A DNA stretch of 64,000 bases from Nocardia bovistercoris (GCF_015674855.1 NZ_JADMLG010000013.1:127327-191326); one strand, 5' to 3'. Counted from the stretch's first letter, positions 15,420-24,428 are shown. Numbers and translations are program-made. Notes: a model not told the origin generated them from the letters alone.

Positions 15420-17270
15420 GTGCCCGACCCCGCAGCGCGCCAGGCGCACGCAAGGCAACTGGCCTTCGACGAACTCGATACGCCGCTCTACGACGTGACC
15501 TTCGTCGTGGTCGACCTCGAGACCACCGGCACCAGCCCCGAAGGCGACGGGATCACCGAGATCGGCGCGGTCAAGGTGCGCGGCGGCGAGGTGCTCGGGG
15601 AATTCGCCACCCTCGTCGATCCCGGCGTGCCGATTCCGCCCGCGGTCGTGCGGGTCACCGGGATCACCACGGCCATGGTCACCGCAGCACCGCGCATCGA
15701 TGCGGTGCTGCCCGGCTTCCTCGAGTTCGCGGCGGGCGCGGTGCTCGTCGCGCACAACGCTCGATTCGACACCGCGTTCCTGCGCGCGGCCGCCGCCCGC
15801 CTCGACACCGCGTGGCCACCTTTTCCCGTGCTGTGCACGGTCAAGCTGGCCCGCCGGGTGCTCACCCGCGACGAGGCGCCATCGGTGCGGCTCGGCGTGC
15901 TGGCGCGGGTACTCGGCGCGGGCACCGAACCGACACACCGCGCCCTCGCCGACGCCAAGGCCACCGTCGACGTATTGCACGCGCTGATCGCGCGGGTCGG
16001 CAACCAGGGCGTGCACAGCCTCACCGAACTGCTCGACTACCTGCCTGGAGTGACCTCGGAGCAGCGCGCCAAACGCGTCTTCGCCACCGACCTGCCCGCC
16101 GCGCCCGGCGTCTACGTGTTCCGCGGCCCCGCCGACGAGGTCCTCTACATCGGCACCGCGGTGAATCTGCGCCGCCGCGTGCGCAATTACTTCACCGGCT
16201 CCGAGACCAGGGGCCGGATCAAGGAGATGGTGTCGCTGGCGACCCGCGTCGACCACGTGGTCTGCGCGCACGGACTCGAGGCGGGCGTGCGGGAGCTGCG
16301 GCTGCTCGTCGCGCACGCACCGCCATACAACCGCCGCTCGAAATTCCCGAAACGCGTCTGGTGGCTCACCCTCACCGACGAACCCTTCCCGCGTTTCGCG
16401 GTGGTCCGCACACCCGTCTCGGATGCGCTCGGCCCGTTCAACTCCCGCCAGGACGCCGCCGACATCGGCGCCACCATCGCCGAATTCGCCGGTGTGCGCA
16501 CCTGCACAGCCCGGCTGCCACGACGCGCGACGCACGACTGCGCACCCGCCGCCGTCGGCGGCTGCCCCGCCGCGACCGAAACGCCGCGCGACGCCACCGC
16601 CTACGCCACCGCACCCGCCGCCGTGCGCGCCCTGTTCACCGGCCGCGACGACGACATCCTGCGCCGGATGGCCGATCACCTCGACCACCGCGCCCGCGCC
16701 GAGCATTTCGAGGCCGCCGCCCGGCTGCGCGATCGCACCGTCGCGGTGATCCGCGCCCTGCACCGTGTCCAGCGACTCGCCGCACTGGCCGAGATCCCCG
16801 AACTGATCACCGCCGCTCCCGACGGCGCGGGCGGTTGGGAGTTCGCGGTGATCCGCTTCGGCCGCTTGGCCGCCGCGGGCGTCGCCGCCAGAGGGACACC
16901 GCCCATGCCCGTGGTGGAACAACTGGTCGCGGCCGCCGAAACCGTCCTGCCCGAGGGCGATCCGCCGACACCATCGGATGACGTGGTGCTCCTCGACGCG
17001 CCCGCGACCGCCCCGCCGTTGCGTGGCGCACCACCCGAGGAGACCGGTTTGCTGGTCCGCTGGCTGGCTCGCCCCGGCGTGCGCATCGTGCGGACCTCGC
17101 GGGGATATCGGGAACCGCTGTTCGCGGCGGCCCGCAGGCTGGAGTGGGTGGCGGCGGCCGAAGCGGCGGCGCGGGCGCGGAACGAGGGGGCGGACTACCT
17201 CGACGCGTCGGCCGGTCCGGCCCGTGCCTCGCGAGGTTCGGCGCCGATCCCGGCCCGCCGCCTACGCTGA
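15420..17270 (+). CDS. DEDD 3'-5' exonuclease / UvrC-like GIY-YIG nuclease fusion (Rv2191-like)
   Basis: A 616-residue two-part protein. Residues 25-195 form a DnaQ-type DEDDh exonuclease: VDLETTG (D32, E34), HNARFD (D117) and HRALADA (H173, D178). Residues 222-300 form the GIY-YIG domain seen in UvrC (PGVYVFRG ... VLYIGTAVNLRRRVRNYF), followed by a UvrC-like middle with an UvrB-interaction-like helix pair (FEAAARLRDRTV, about 430). The UvrC C-terminal endonuclease V-like and HhH parts are absent. This layout is that of Rv2191 and of Cho-like DEDD fusions, presumably acting in DNA repair. GTG 15420 is chosen because of the TACGCT box and because the frame above it is non-conserved. Confidence 0.9.
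   Translation: MPDPAARQAHARQLAFDELDTPLYDVTFVVVDLETTGTSPEGDGITEIGAVKVRGGEVLGEFATLVDPGVPIPPAVVRVTGITTAMVTAAPRIDAVLPGFLEFAAGAVLVAHNARFDTAFLRAAAARLDTAWPPFPVLCTVKLARRVLTRDEAPSVRLGVLARVLGAGTEPTHRALADAKATVDVLHALIARVGNQGVHSLTELLDYLPGVTSEQRAKRVFATDLPAAPGVYVFRGPADEVLYIGTAVNLRRRVRNYFTGSETRGRIKEMVSLATRVDHVVCAHGLEAGVRELRLLVAHAPPYNRRSKFPKRVWWLTLTDEPFPRFAVVRTPVSDALGPFNSRQDAADIGATIAEFAGVRTCTARLPRRATHDCAPAAVGGCPAATETPRDATAYATAPAAVRALFTGRDDDILRRMADHLDHRARAEHFEAAARLRDRTVAVIRALHRVQRLAALAEIPELITAAPDGAGGWEFAVIRFGRLAAAGVAARGTPPMPVVEQLVAAAETVLPEGDPPTPSDDVVLLDAPATAPPLRGAPPEETGLLVRWLARPGVRIVRTSRGYREPLFAAARRLEWVAAAEAAARARNEGADYLDASAGPARASRGSAPIPARRLR
17263..17268 (+). promoter_or_regulatory. -10 box (TACGCT) for leaderless RAM-domain gene
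   Basis: The same TACGCT-N7-start arrangement as at 15407, here overlapping the last codons of the exonuclease gene; the ATG at 17276 follows. It would give the small gene its own leaderless transcript. Confidence 0.5.
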
Positions 17271-17275
17271 CAGCC

Positions 17276-17551
17276 ATGATTAACGCGATCGTGCTGATCC
17301 AGGCCGACAACGGCCGTATTCCGGAGACCGCCCAGGCGTTGGCCGACACCGACGGCGTCGCCGAGGTCTACTCGTGCGCGGGCGACGTCGACCTGATCGC
17401 CGTCGTGCGGGTGCGCGACTTCGAGCGGATCGCCGAGGTGGTGACGGGACGCATCGACAAGACTCCCGGCGTGCTGCGCACCGTGACCCACATCGCGTTC
17501 AAGTCGTATTCGAGCGCGGAGGTCGAGGCGGGATTCTCGCTGGGGGAGTGA
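17276..17551 (+). CDS. Stand-alone Lrp/AsnC ligand-binding (RAM) domain protein
   Basis: A 91-residue protein that is a RAM domain alone: MINAIVLIQADNGRIPETAQALADTDGV, then VAEVYSCAGDVDLIAVVRVRDF and a C-terminal VLRTVTHIAFKSYSS. In Lrp/AsnC regulators this domain binds amino acids and makes oligomers; here the DNA-binding helix-turn-helix is missing, as in other actinomycete SARPs of this type near ctaE. It may sense an amino acid or modulate a full-length Lrp protein. It starts six bases after the exonuclease stop. Confidence 0.88.
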   Translation: MINAIVLIQADNGRIPETAQALADTDGVAEVYSCAGDVDLIAVVRVRDFERIAEVVTGRIDKTPGVLRTVTHIAFKSYSSAEVEAGFSLGE

Positions 17552-17557
17552 GGCCGG

Positions 17558-17851
17558 TCAGGAGATCAGCAGCGAGGAGCCGGTGATCGTGAGGCTCTGC
17601 GTCGGCGTCAGGACCGCGAGCACCTCGCCTCGGCAGCCCGGCCAGCTGTAGACCGTCACCACGACGTCGGTGTGGTTCTCCACCGCGAGGCCCGCGGGAT
17701 GGCCGCCCACTTCCATGCAGCCGCCGGGATCCCGGTGGACGGACCCGTTGACCACGACACTGCCGAGTGCGGCGGATGCCGCGGGGGCGGCGCCGATCCA
17801 CGTCGCCGCCCATAACGCCACTGTCAGCGCACCGAATGCCGCGCGCACCAT
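17558..17851 (-). CDS. Small secreted protein of unknown function
   Basis: A 97-residue precursor: signal peptide AFGALTVALWAATWIGAAPAASA (cleavage near residue 28), then a mature part of about 70 residues with two cysteines (GGCMEV and PGCRGE) that could form one disulfide, rich in beta-prone segments. ATG 17851 is preceded by GAGGAG at ideal distance, which makes the gene convincing despite its size. It converges with the RAM gene, six bases apart. I do not recognise a family. Confidence 0.75.
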   Translation of the reverse strand: MVRAAFGALTVALWAATWIGAAPAASAALGSVVVNGSVHRDPGGCMEVGGHPAGLAVENHTDVVVTVYSWPGCRGEVLAVLTPTQSLTITGSSLLIS

Positions 17852-18096
17852 GTCCGTTGCTCCTCGCGAATCGTGACGGACCGAGCGCCCTGTGAGGTTT
17901 GCTGATCCGTGGCCGGGGTGTCGCGACTGTAGCCGCGTCGTCCGGCGGTAACGAGGATTGTGCACGGTGTGGCGGCCATCCGCTCGGTCAGACCGGTCGG
18001 TTTGTTAGCCGATCTTTCGCTATTCGGGGCCTGCTACGAACATGCGTCATGTACCCGTTGGAAGCTCATCTCAATCCTCGAACCTCGAATCCAGGG

Positions 18097-19164
18097 TCAA
18101 TCCTCGCCGAGCGTCGTGGTGAGCCGCGCCCAACTCGCCAGCAGCGCCGCGGCCTTGCCGCTGTCGATGGCGTCCGCCGCCCGCTCGATACCCGAGGCGA
18201 TGCCCGCGTGCACGTCGTCGTCGAGATCGCGCTCACCGCGCGACAACTCGTAGGCCACCAGCGCCGCCCCCGAATTCACCAGCACCGCGTCACGTACCGG
18301 ACCCGGCGTACCCGCGAGTACATCCCTGGCAACTTCGGCATTGGCCTCGGCGTCACCACCGCGCAGCGCGTCCAGATCGACCCGCGCGATGCCGAGCGCG
18401 GTCGGATCGATGACCGTCTCCCGCATCCGCCCGCCCGCGACCACCCACGCCGCGGTGGTGTCGGAGGTGGTGATCTCGTCGAGCCCGTCGTTGCCGCGCA
18501 CCACGAGCGCGCCCGCCCCGCGCTCGGCGAACACCCCCGCGACGACCGGCAGCAGATCCGCGAAGGCACAGCCGATCAGACCCGCGCGCGGCCGCGCCGG
18601 ATTGGTGAGCGGACCGAGCACGTTGAAGACGGTGGGAATGCCGATCTCCTTGCGCGCCGGCCCGGCGAACCGCAGCGCCGGATGGAACAGCGGCGCGAAA
18701 CAGAATCCGATGCCGACCTCGCGCACCGAGCGGGCCACCGACTCCGGCCCGAGCGCGAGCGCGACCCCGAGCGCCTCGAGCACGTCCGCGCCGCCGCTCT
18801 TGGACGAGGCCGCCCGATTGCCGTGCTTGACCACGGGAACACCCGCCGCGGCCACCACGATCGATGACATCGTGGAAATGTTCACCGACCCCGAACGGTC
18901 GCCGCCGGTGCCGACGATATCGACCGCGTCGCCGTCGAGCGGGACCAGCCGCGCGTGCCCGAGCATGCCCGCCGCCATCCCCGACAATTCCTCGGGCGTC
19001 GGGCCTTTGATCTTCATGGCGACGCCGAAGGCCGCGATCTGGGCTGGAGTGGCATTGTCGGTGAAGATCTCGTCGATCACCCAGGTGGTGTCGTCGGCGG
19101 CCAGATCACCGCCGTCGGCGAGTGTTCCGAGTATCGCGGGCCAACTGCGCACGGACATCTTCAT
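18097..19164 (-). CDS. trpD: Anthranilate phosphoribosyltransferase
   Basis: The 355-residue enzyme shows the PRPP-binding VDIVGTGGDRSGSVNISTM loop (about 81-99), VVKHGNRAASSKSG (about 113), and the metal/PRPP-site segment GNDGLDEITTS (about 223). It transfers the phosphoribosyl group of PRPP to anthranilate, the second committed step of tryptophan synthesis, in the cytosol. It stands apart from other trp genes next to ctaE, as in mycobacteria (Rv2192c). ATG 19164 has GGGAG a few bases upstream; a second ATG lies two codons later. Confidence 0.95.
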   Translation of the reverse strand: MKMSVRSWPAILGTLADGGDLAADDTTWVIDEIFTDNATPAQIAAFGVAMKIKGPTPEELSGMAAGMLGHARLVPLDGDAVDIVGTGGDRSGSVNISTMSSIVVAAAGVPVVKHGNRAASSKSGGADVLEALGVALALGPESVARSVREVGIGFCFAPLFHPALRFAGPARKEIGIPTVFNVLGPLTNPARPRAGLIGCAFADLLPVVAGVFAERGAGALVVRGNDGLDEITTSDTTAAWVVAGGRMRETVIDPTALGIARVDLDALRGGDAEANAEVARDVLAGTPGPVRDAVLVNSGAALVAYELSRGERDLDDDVHAGIASGIERAADAIDSGKAAALLASWARLTTTLGED

Positions 19165-19240
19165 CGTCTCCCGTCACCACCGATTCGCGCACCAGTGTGT
19201 CGCGAAGCAGCCTAGTGGGCCAGGGAATATCGGCGCGGCG

Positions 19241-19651
19241 TCAGGCGGGCTGCATGGCGTCCCAGCCGTCGGCGAATCCGTCGTGGCGCTGGGCGAGTCC
19301 GGCCATGCGCGAGCGTTCCTGCGCGCAGTGCAGCGCGTCCAAGGTCTGCACCCGCCGCAGGATCAACGGAACGAGCCCGTCCTCGCCCGCCCGCGCGTCG
19401 GTCTCGGCGGGCTCGTATCCGTCCTGCGCGGCGATCGCGCCGACCTCGGCGAGCCGCGCGGCCGGAATCCGCAGATGGTGCCGCAACAGGACCGGGTGAT
19501 CGGCGACGAACGCGTCCGCGCGGGCCAGTGCCGCCGAACACGCCTCGGCGTCGTCGAAACTCGACGCGACGACCACCAGATCGGTGCGGGCGGGGTCCAG
19601 CGGGGGCGGTCCGCCGCGTCCGAACACGCGCCGCCACAGTCGGGTCACCAC
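19241..19651 (-). CDS. Conserved hypothetical protein
   Basis: A 136-residue soluble protein beginning MVTRLWRRVFGRGGPPP, with a beta-alpha pattern (DLVVVASSFDDAEACSAALARADAF) and a C-terminal helix ending in MAGLAQRHDGFADGWDAMQPA. Two consecutive GTG codons (19651, 19648) could start it. It is 76 bp upstream of trpD on the same strand and divergent from ctaE. I do not recognise the family; the regular third-position GC and spacing support a real gene. Confidence 0.7.
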   Translation of the reverse strand: MVTRLWRRVFGRGGPPPLDPARTDLVVVASSFDDAEACSAALARADAFVADHPVLLRHHLRIPAARLAEVGAIAAQDGYEPAETDARAGEDGLVPLILRRVQTLDALHCAQERSRMAGLAQRHDGFADGWDAMQPA

Positions 19652-19837
19652 ATCGCCTCCGTCTCAGGTTCTCCTCATCCGAGGCTGTCATAGTGCTGGC
19701 GATCCGGTGCGAACAGGGCAAACGCCGGGCACGTGCGCGGCGGGTCGAGATCGGCGTAGTCGTGCGATTTCCGACACGGGGCGGCCAGTTTCGTACCCGG
19801 CTATTGCTGTCGTACTACGACGAGTCATACTTAGCCC

Positions 19838-20449
19838 GTGACGACCGCAGTAGGAACCCCTGGATCGGCCATAACTCAGCGTGTGCACTCGCTGAACCGG
19901 CCCAACATGGTCAGCGTCGGAACCATCATCTGGCTGTCGAGCGAGCTGATGTTCTTCGCCGGCCTCTTCGCCATGTATTTCGTCGCGCGCGCGCAGGCCA
20001 ACGGCCACTGGCCGCCGGAGCCGACCGAACTGAACCTCGGTCTTGCCGTGCCGGTCACCGCGGTGCTGGTCGCCTCGTCGTTCACCTGCCAGATGGGCGT
20101 GTTCGCGGCCGAGCGCGGCGACGTGTTCGGGCTGCGCCGCTGGTACATCGTCACCCTGATCATGGGCGCGTTCTTCGTCGCCGGTCAGGGCTACGAGTAC
20201 TACCACCTGGTGCACGAGGGCACGTCCATCTCCGGCAGCGCCTACGGTTCGGTGTTCTACATCACCACCGGCTTCCACGGTCTGCACGTCATCGGTGGTC
20301 TCATCGCGTTCGTGTTCCTGCTGATCCGCACCAAGCTCAGCAAGTTCACCCCCGCGCAGGCCACGGCCGCGATCGTCGTCTCCTACTACTGGCACTTCGT
20401 CGACATCGTCTGGATCGGCCTGTTCGCGACGATCTACTTCGTCCGCTGA
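19838..20449 (+). CDS. ctaE: Cytochrome c oxidase subunit III
   Basis: The 203-residue membrane protein matches subunit III of the aa3 oxidase: SSELMFFAGLFAMYFVARAQ (helix 1), FTCQMGVFAAERGD, GQGYEYYHLVHEGTSISGS, GFHGLHVIGGLIAFVFLLI and a terminal YYWHFVDIVWIGLFATIYF, giving five helices as in short actinobacterial forms. With QcrCAB it belongs to the bcc-aa3 supercomplex. The GTG at 19838 has CATACT six bases upstream and no clear ribosome binding site, so it is probably leaderless. It is the first gene of the ctaE-qcrCAB cluster. Confidence 0.96.
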   Translation: MTTAVGTPGSAITQRVHSLNRPNMVSVGTIIWLSSELMFFAGLFAMYFVARAQANGHWPPEPTELNLGLAVPVTAVLVASSFTCQMGVFAAERGDVFGLRRWYIVTLIMGAFFVAGQGYEYYHLVHEGTSISGSAYGSVFYITTGFHGLHVIGGLIAFVFLLIRTKLSKFTPAQATAAIVVSYYWHFVDIVWIGLFATIYFVR

Positions 20450-20504
20450 ATCGGTCCACGTCGCTCGAGCACAAGTCGGTTCCGTCTACTCCAAAGGGAC
20501 ACAG

Positions 20505-21386
20505 ATGAGTTCATCTCCCCCGTCAGCGCCAGAACCCGCGGGCGCGGCAACAGGCCACGACGGCCAGGTCGGCCAGACCGATCGGATTCGCAAGCGGCGG
20601 CGCACCCGGCGCCGGATCGCGGGCGGTCTCGCGCTGCTGGTCGGTCTGTTCGGAGCAGGCTTCCTCGCCACCGCACTCACCCCCGAACCGCAGGTCGCCA
20701 CCGCGCACGAGGACCAGTCCGCGCTGATCCGCGAGGGCAAGCAGCTCTACGAGACCTCGTGCATCACCTGCCACGGCGCGAACCTGCAAGGCGTGAACGA
20801 CCGCGGCCCCAGCCTCATCGGCGTTGGTGAAGCCGCCGTCTACTTCCAGGTCTCCACCGGCCGCATGCCGCTGGCCGCCAACCAGGCCCAGGCCACCCGC
20901 AAGCCGGTGAAATTCGACGCGCAGCAGACCGACGCGCTCATGGCCTATGTCGCCGCCAACGGCGGAGGTCCCACCGTCGTGCGCGACGCCAACGGCGAGA
21001 TCGCCCAGGAGTCGCTGCGCGGCGACGACATCGGCCGCGGTTCCGAACTGTTCCGCATGAACTGCGCCTCCTGCCACAACTTCACCGGCAAGGGCGGCGC
21101 GCTGTCCTCCGGCAAGTACGCCCCGCCGCTGAACGAGGCCTCCGAGCAGCAGCTGCTCACCGCCATGCTCACCGGCCCCGAGAACATGCCGAAGTTCTCC
21201 GACCGGCAGCTGACGCCGGACGAGAAGCGCGACATCATCGCCTACATCAAGAACGCCGAGGAAGAGGGCACGCCGGGCGGTTACGGCCTCGGCGGATTCG
21301 GACCCGCGACCGAGGGCTTGGCCATCTGGGTCATCGGTATCGTCGCGGTTGTCGGCGGCGCTATGTGGATCGGATCTCGGTCATGA
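20505..21386 (+). CDS. qcrC: Diheme cytochrome c subunit of the bcc complex
   Basis: The 293-residue protein has a basic N-terminus, one membrane helix (about 39-60) and two c-type heme motifs, CITCH (86-90) and CASCH (187-191); a C-terminal helix (about 270-288) anchors it again. It carries electrons from the Rieske/cyt b part to the aa3 oxidase within the supercomplex, replacing soluble cytochrome c. The stop overlaps a downstream ATG (ATGA, 21383-21386), but that ATG opens a 26-codon mini-ORF rather than qcrA. AAAGGGA precedes ATG 20505. Confidence 0.96.
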   Translation: MSSSPPSAPEPAGAATGHDGQVGQTDRIRKRRRTRRRIAGGLALLVGLFGAGFLATALTPEPQVATAHEDQSALIREGKQLYETSCITCHGANLQGVNDRGPSLIGVGEAAVYFQVSTGRMPLAANQAQATRKPVKFDAQQTDALMAYVAANGGGPTVVRDANGEIAQESLRGDDIGRGSELFRMNCASCHNFTGKGGALSSGKYAPPLNEASEQQLLTAMLTGPENMPKFSDRQLTPDEKRDIIAYIKNAEEEGTPGGYGLGGFGPATEGLAIWVIGIVAVVGGAMWIGSRS

Positions 21387-21463
21387 GCGCGTCAGGCCCG
21401 GAGGCGGTAGCGCAGCGTGACCACGTAGGGGCCGCGCTCATGACCCAGAGGACACCGTCATGA
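21383..21463 (+). CDS. Translationally coupled 26-aa mini-ORF (copy 1)
   Basis: ATG 21383 overlaps the qcrC stop (ATGA) and opens a 26-codon frame, MSASGPEAVAQRDHVGAALM followed by TQRTPS. Its own stop overlaps the next mini-ORF start (ATGA at 21460-21463). No homology is recognised; the value may lie in ribosome hand-over rather than in the peptide. Confidence 0.5.
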   Translation: MSASGPEAVAQRDHVGAALMTQRTPS

Positions 21464-21536
21464 GCGCGTCGGGCCCGGAGGCGGTAGCGCAGCGTGACCA
21501 CGTAGGGGCCGCGCTCATGACCCGGAGGACACAGCC
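21383..21536 (+). repeat. 77-bp tandem duplication at the qcrC/qcrA junction
   Basis: Units 21383-21459 and 21460-21536 are nearly identical, differing at tca/tcg, at cccag/cccgg and in the last few bases before the next ATG. Each begins ATGAGCGCG, includes a complementary GCGCTCAT (an 8-bp inverted repeat that can pair the start codon), and ends with a GAGGAC ribosome binding site for the next ATG. The low divergence indicates a fairly recent duplication. Confidence 0.9.
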
Positions 21537-21540
21537 ATGA
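21460..21540 (+). CDS. Translationally coupled 26-aa mini-ORF (copy 2)
   Basis: Same peptide as copy 1 except the tail (TRRTQP). It starts inside the ATGA of copy 1 and stops inside the ATGA that starts qcrA at 21537. A GAGGAC ribosome binding site lies before each start. Together the two mini-ORFs restore an unbroken chain of overlapping starts and stops from qcrC to qcrA. Confidence 0.5.
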   Translation: MSASGPEAVAQRDHVGAALMTRRTQP

Positions 21541-22769
21541 GTGATGAGGAGCAGAAGGACATGGGTCGGCCGGACGATGGGCACGACGAGGTGAAGTTGT
21601 CGAAGCCGGACAGCGCGGAGGGCGAGACCAAGGTCGTCGCCCCGAAGACCGCCGCGACGCTCGATCCCACCGAGGAAGAGCTGGACGCGATGACGCGGGA
21701 CGAGCTGGTCAGGCTCGGCACCCAGCGCGACGGCGTCGACGTCGCCTACCGCCGCGAACGGTTCCCGGTGCCAGGCACCCGCGCGGAGAAGCGGGCCGAA
21801 CGCGAAGTCACCTTCTGGTTCGCGCTCTCGGGCCTGTTCGCCGCCGCCCTGGTCGGCGTCTACCTGTTCTGGCCATGGGAATTCAAGGGCGAGGGACAGG
21901 ACAAGCACGGCTACTACCTGCTCTACACCCCGCTGGTCGGCGTCGCCTTCGGTGTGTCGGTGCTCGCGATCGGCATCGCCGTCGTGCTGATCCGCAAGAA
22001 GTTCATCCCCTCCGAGCTGTCCATCCAGGAACGGCACGACGGCCGCTCACCCGAGGTCGAGCGCCGCACCCTGGTGGCCCAGCTCGCCGACGCGGGCGAG
22101 ACCTCCACCCTCGGTCGGCGCAAGATGATCACCCGCACCGCGGGCGCCGGTGTCGGCGTCCTCGGCGTCGGCGCGCTGCTCGTCTTCCTCGGCGGCATGA
22201 TCAAGAACCCGTGGGCCAAGGGCGACAAGTCGCCGCTGTGGGTTTCCGGCTGGACTCCGGACTTCCCCGGCGAGACCATCTACATCCGCCGTGACACCGG
22301 TCGCATCGACGACATCGTGCTGGTGCGGCCGGAGGACATGGACGCCGGTTCCATGGAAACGGTGTTCCCGTGGAAGGAGAAATGGCGCGGTGACGAGCAC
22401 GCGACCCTGCAGTCGCTGCGCGGTATCCGCAACGCCGTCATGTTGATCCGCCTGCGCACCGAGGACGCGCAGAAAGCGATCAAGCGCAAGGGCCAGGAGA
22501 GCTTCAACTTCGGCGACTACTTCGCCTATTCGAAGATCTGCACCCATCTCGGTTGCCCGACCTCGTTGTTCGAGCAGCAGACCAACAAGATCCTGTGCCC
22601 ATGCCACCAGTCGCAGTTCCTTGCGACAGAATGGGGTAAGCCGGTCTTCGGTCCCGCTGCCCGCGCGCTGCCGCAGCTGCCGATCACCGTCAACACCGAG
22701 GGCTTCCTGGTCGCCAACGGCGACTTCATCGAGCCGCTCGGCCCGGCTTACTGGGAGCGTCGATCATGA
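21537..22769 (+). CDS. qcrA: Rieske iron-sulfur subunit of the cytochrome bcc complex
   Basis: The 410-residue protein has a charged cytosolic N-terminal region (1-90), three membrane helices (about 92-112, 130-152, 200-222) as in actinobacterial QcrA, and a C-terminal Rieske domain with both cluster motifs: CTHLGC (C335, H337) and CPCHQS (C354, H357). It moves electrons from menaquinol to QcrC. Its stop overlaps the qcrB start as ATGA. In mycobacteria, as I remember, qcrC and qcrA are directly adjacent; here the 77-bp duplicated units separate them. Confidence 0.96.
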   Translation: MSDEEQKDMGRPDDGHDEVKLSKPDSAEGETKVVAPKTAATLDPTEEELDAMTRDELVRLGTQRDGVDVAYRRERFPVPGTRAEKRAEREVTFWFALSGLFAAALVGVYLFWPWEFKGEGQDKHGYYLLYTPLVGVAFGVSVLAIGIAVVLIRKKFIPSELSIQERHDGRSPEVERRTLVAQLADAGETSTLGRRKMITRTAGAGVGVLGVGALLVFLGGMIKNPWAKGDKSPLWVSGWTPDFPGETIYIRRDTGRIDDIVLVRPEDMDAGSMETVFPWKEKWRGDEHATLQSLRGIRNAVMLIRLRTEDAQKAIKRKGQESFNFGDYFAYSKICTHLGCPTSLFEQQTNKILCPCHQSQFLATEWGKPVFGPAARALPQLPITVNTEGFLVANGDFIEPLGPAYWERRS

Positions 22770-24382
22770 GTCGTGTGGCAAACCAAGCCAACGAGATGGA
22801 CGAGCGGTATCGCCCCGCGGCGTTCGTCAAACGTCAGATCAACAAGGTCTTTCCGACCCACTGGTCGTTCCTGCTGGGTGAGATCGCCCTCTACAGCTTC
22901 ATCATCCTGTTGCTGTCGGGTGTGTACCTGACCCTGTACTTCGACCCGTCCATGGCGCACGTCACCTACGACGGCGCCTACCAGCCGCTGCGCGGCGTCG
23001 GCATGTCGAGGGCCTACGAGACCGCGCTGAACATCTCCTTCGAGGTGCGCGGCGGCCTGTTCGTTCGCCAGGTGCACCACTGGGCGGCGCTGCTGTTCGC
23101 GGCCTCGATCATCGTGCACCTGTTCCGCATCTTCTTCACCGGCGCGTTCCGCAAGCCGCGTGAGGCGAACTGGGTCATCGGCTGTCTGCTGCTGATCCTG
23201 GCCATGTTCGAGGGCTTCTTCGGGTACTCGCTGCCCGACGACCTGCTCTCCGGCACCGGCCTGCGCGCCGCGTTCTCGGGCATCACCATCTCGATCCCGA
23301 TCATCGGTACCTGGATGCACTGGCTGATGTTCGGCGGCGACTTCCCCGGCGACATCATCATCCCGCGCCTCTACATCGCGCACGTGCTGCTGTTCCCCGG
23401 CATCATCCTCGCACTGATCGCCGCGCACCTCGCGCTGGTGTGGTACCAGAAGCACACCCAGTTCCCCGGACCGGGCCGCACCGAGAACAACGTGGTCGGC
23501 GCGCGCATCGTCCCGGTGTTCGCGGCGGATCAGGGTGCGTTCTTCGCCTTCACCCTCGGCATCGTCGGCATCATGGGCGGCGTGCTCCAGATCAACCCGA
23601 TCTGGAACCTCGGCCCGTACAACCCGTCGCAGGTGTCGGCGGGTTCGCAGCCCGACTTCTACATGATGTGGACCGACGGCATGGCGCGCCTGATGCCGCC
23701 GTGGGAGCTCTACCTCGGCCGCTACACGATTCCCGCGGTGTTCTGGGTCGCGCTCATCATGGGCCTGGTGTTCACCGTGCTGATCGCCTACCCGTGGATC
23801 GAGAAGCGGCTGACCGGTGACGACGCGCCGCACAACCTGTTGCAGCGTCCGCGCGACGTGCCGGTGCGCACCGCGATCGGCGCGATGTCCATCGCGTTCT
23901 ACGTGGTGCTCACCCTGTCGTGCGTCAACGACATCGTGGCGCTTAAGTTCGACATCTCGCTGAACGCGACCACCTGGATGGGCCGCATCGGCCTGCTCGT
24001 CGTGCCGCCGCTGGCCTACTTCCTGGCCTACCGGTTCTGCATCGGCCTGCAGCGCAGCGACCGCGCGGTCCTCGAACACGGCATCGAGACCGGCGTCATC
24101 AAGCGCCTCCCGCACGGCGAGTACATCGAGGTGCATCAGCCCCTCGGCCCGGTCGACGACCACGGCCACCCGCTCCCGCTGGAATACCAGGGCGCGCACG
24201 TCCCGAAGAAGATGAACAAGCTGGGTTCCGCGGGCAGCCCGGGCACCGGAAGTTTCGTGCGCGCGGACCCGAAGTCCGAGTCCGACGAACACTTCCGCAT
24301 CGAGCACGAAGAAGAGCACAAGCAACTGAAGGTGCTCCAGCGCGTGCAGGAGGAAGCCCGCAACGGCCACTCCGGCCACTGA
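22766..24382 (+). CDS. qcrB: Cytochrome b subunit of the bcc complex
   Basis: The 538-residue protein contains the b-type cytochrome core: RGGLFVRQVHHWAALLFAASIIVHLFR with heme-ligand histidines, the second pair in HVLLFPGIILALIAAHLALVW, the quinol-site PEWY equivalent, and eight or so membrane helices followed by a long C-terminal cytosolic tail (about 440-538) typical of actinobacteria. It oxidises menaquinol in the bcc-aa3 supercomplex and is the target of Q203-type inhibitors in mycobacteria. It is translationally coupled to qcrA (ATGA) and ends at a strong hairpin. Confidence 0.97.
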   Translation: MSRVANQANEMDERYRPAAFVKRQINKVFPTHWSFLLGEIALYSFIILLLSGVYLTLYFDPSMAHVTYDGAYQPLRGVGMSRAYETALNISFEVRGGLFVRQVHHWAALLFAASIIVHLFRIFFTGAFRKPREANWVIGCLLLILAMFEGFFGYSLPDDLLSGTGLRAAFSGITISIPIIGTWMHWLMFGGDFPGDIIIPRLYIAHVLLFPGIILALIAAHLALVWYQKHTQFPGPGRTENNVVGARIVPVFAADQGAFFAFTLGIVGIMGGVLQINPIWNLGPYNPSQVSAGSQPDFYMMWTDGMARLMPPWELYLGRYTIPAVFWVALIMGLVFTVLIAYPWIEKRLTGDDAPHNLLQRPRDVPVRTAIGAMSIAFYVVLTLSCVNDIVALKFDISLNATTWMGRIGLLVVPPLAYFLAYRFCIGLQRSDRAVLEHGIETGVIKRLPHGEYIEVHQPLGPVDDHGHPLPLEYQGAHVPKKMNKLGSAGSPGTGSFVRADPKSESDEHFRIEHEEEHKQLKVLQRVQEEARNGHSGH

Positions 24383-24398
24383 TCCGCACCGAACATCC

Positions 24399-24428
24399 GA
24401 GGCCCCGAGTCGACCGACTCGGGGCCTC
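24399..24428 (+). terminator. Terminator of the ctaE-qcrCAB operon
   Basis: A perfect 14-bp inverted repeat (24399-24412 / 24415-24428) around a 2-nt centre, 16 bp after the qcrB stop. No T-run follows. Because the next gene converges, it may serve both strands. Confidence 0.8.
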
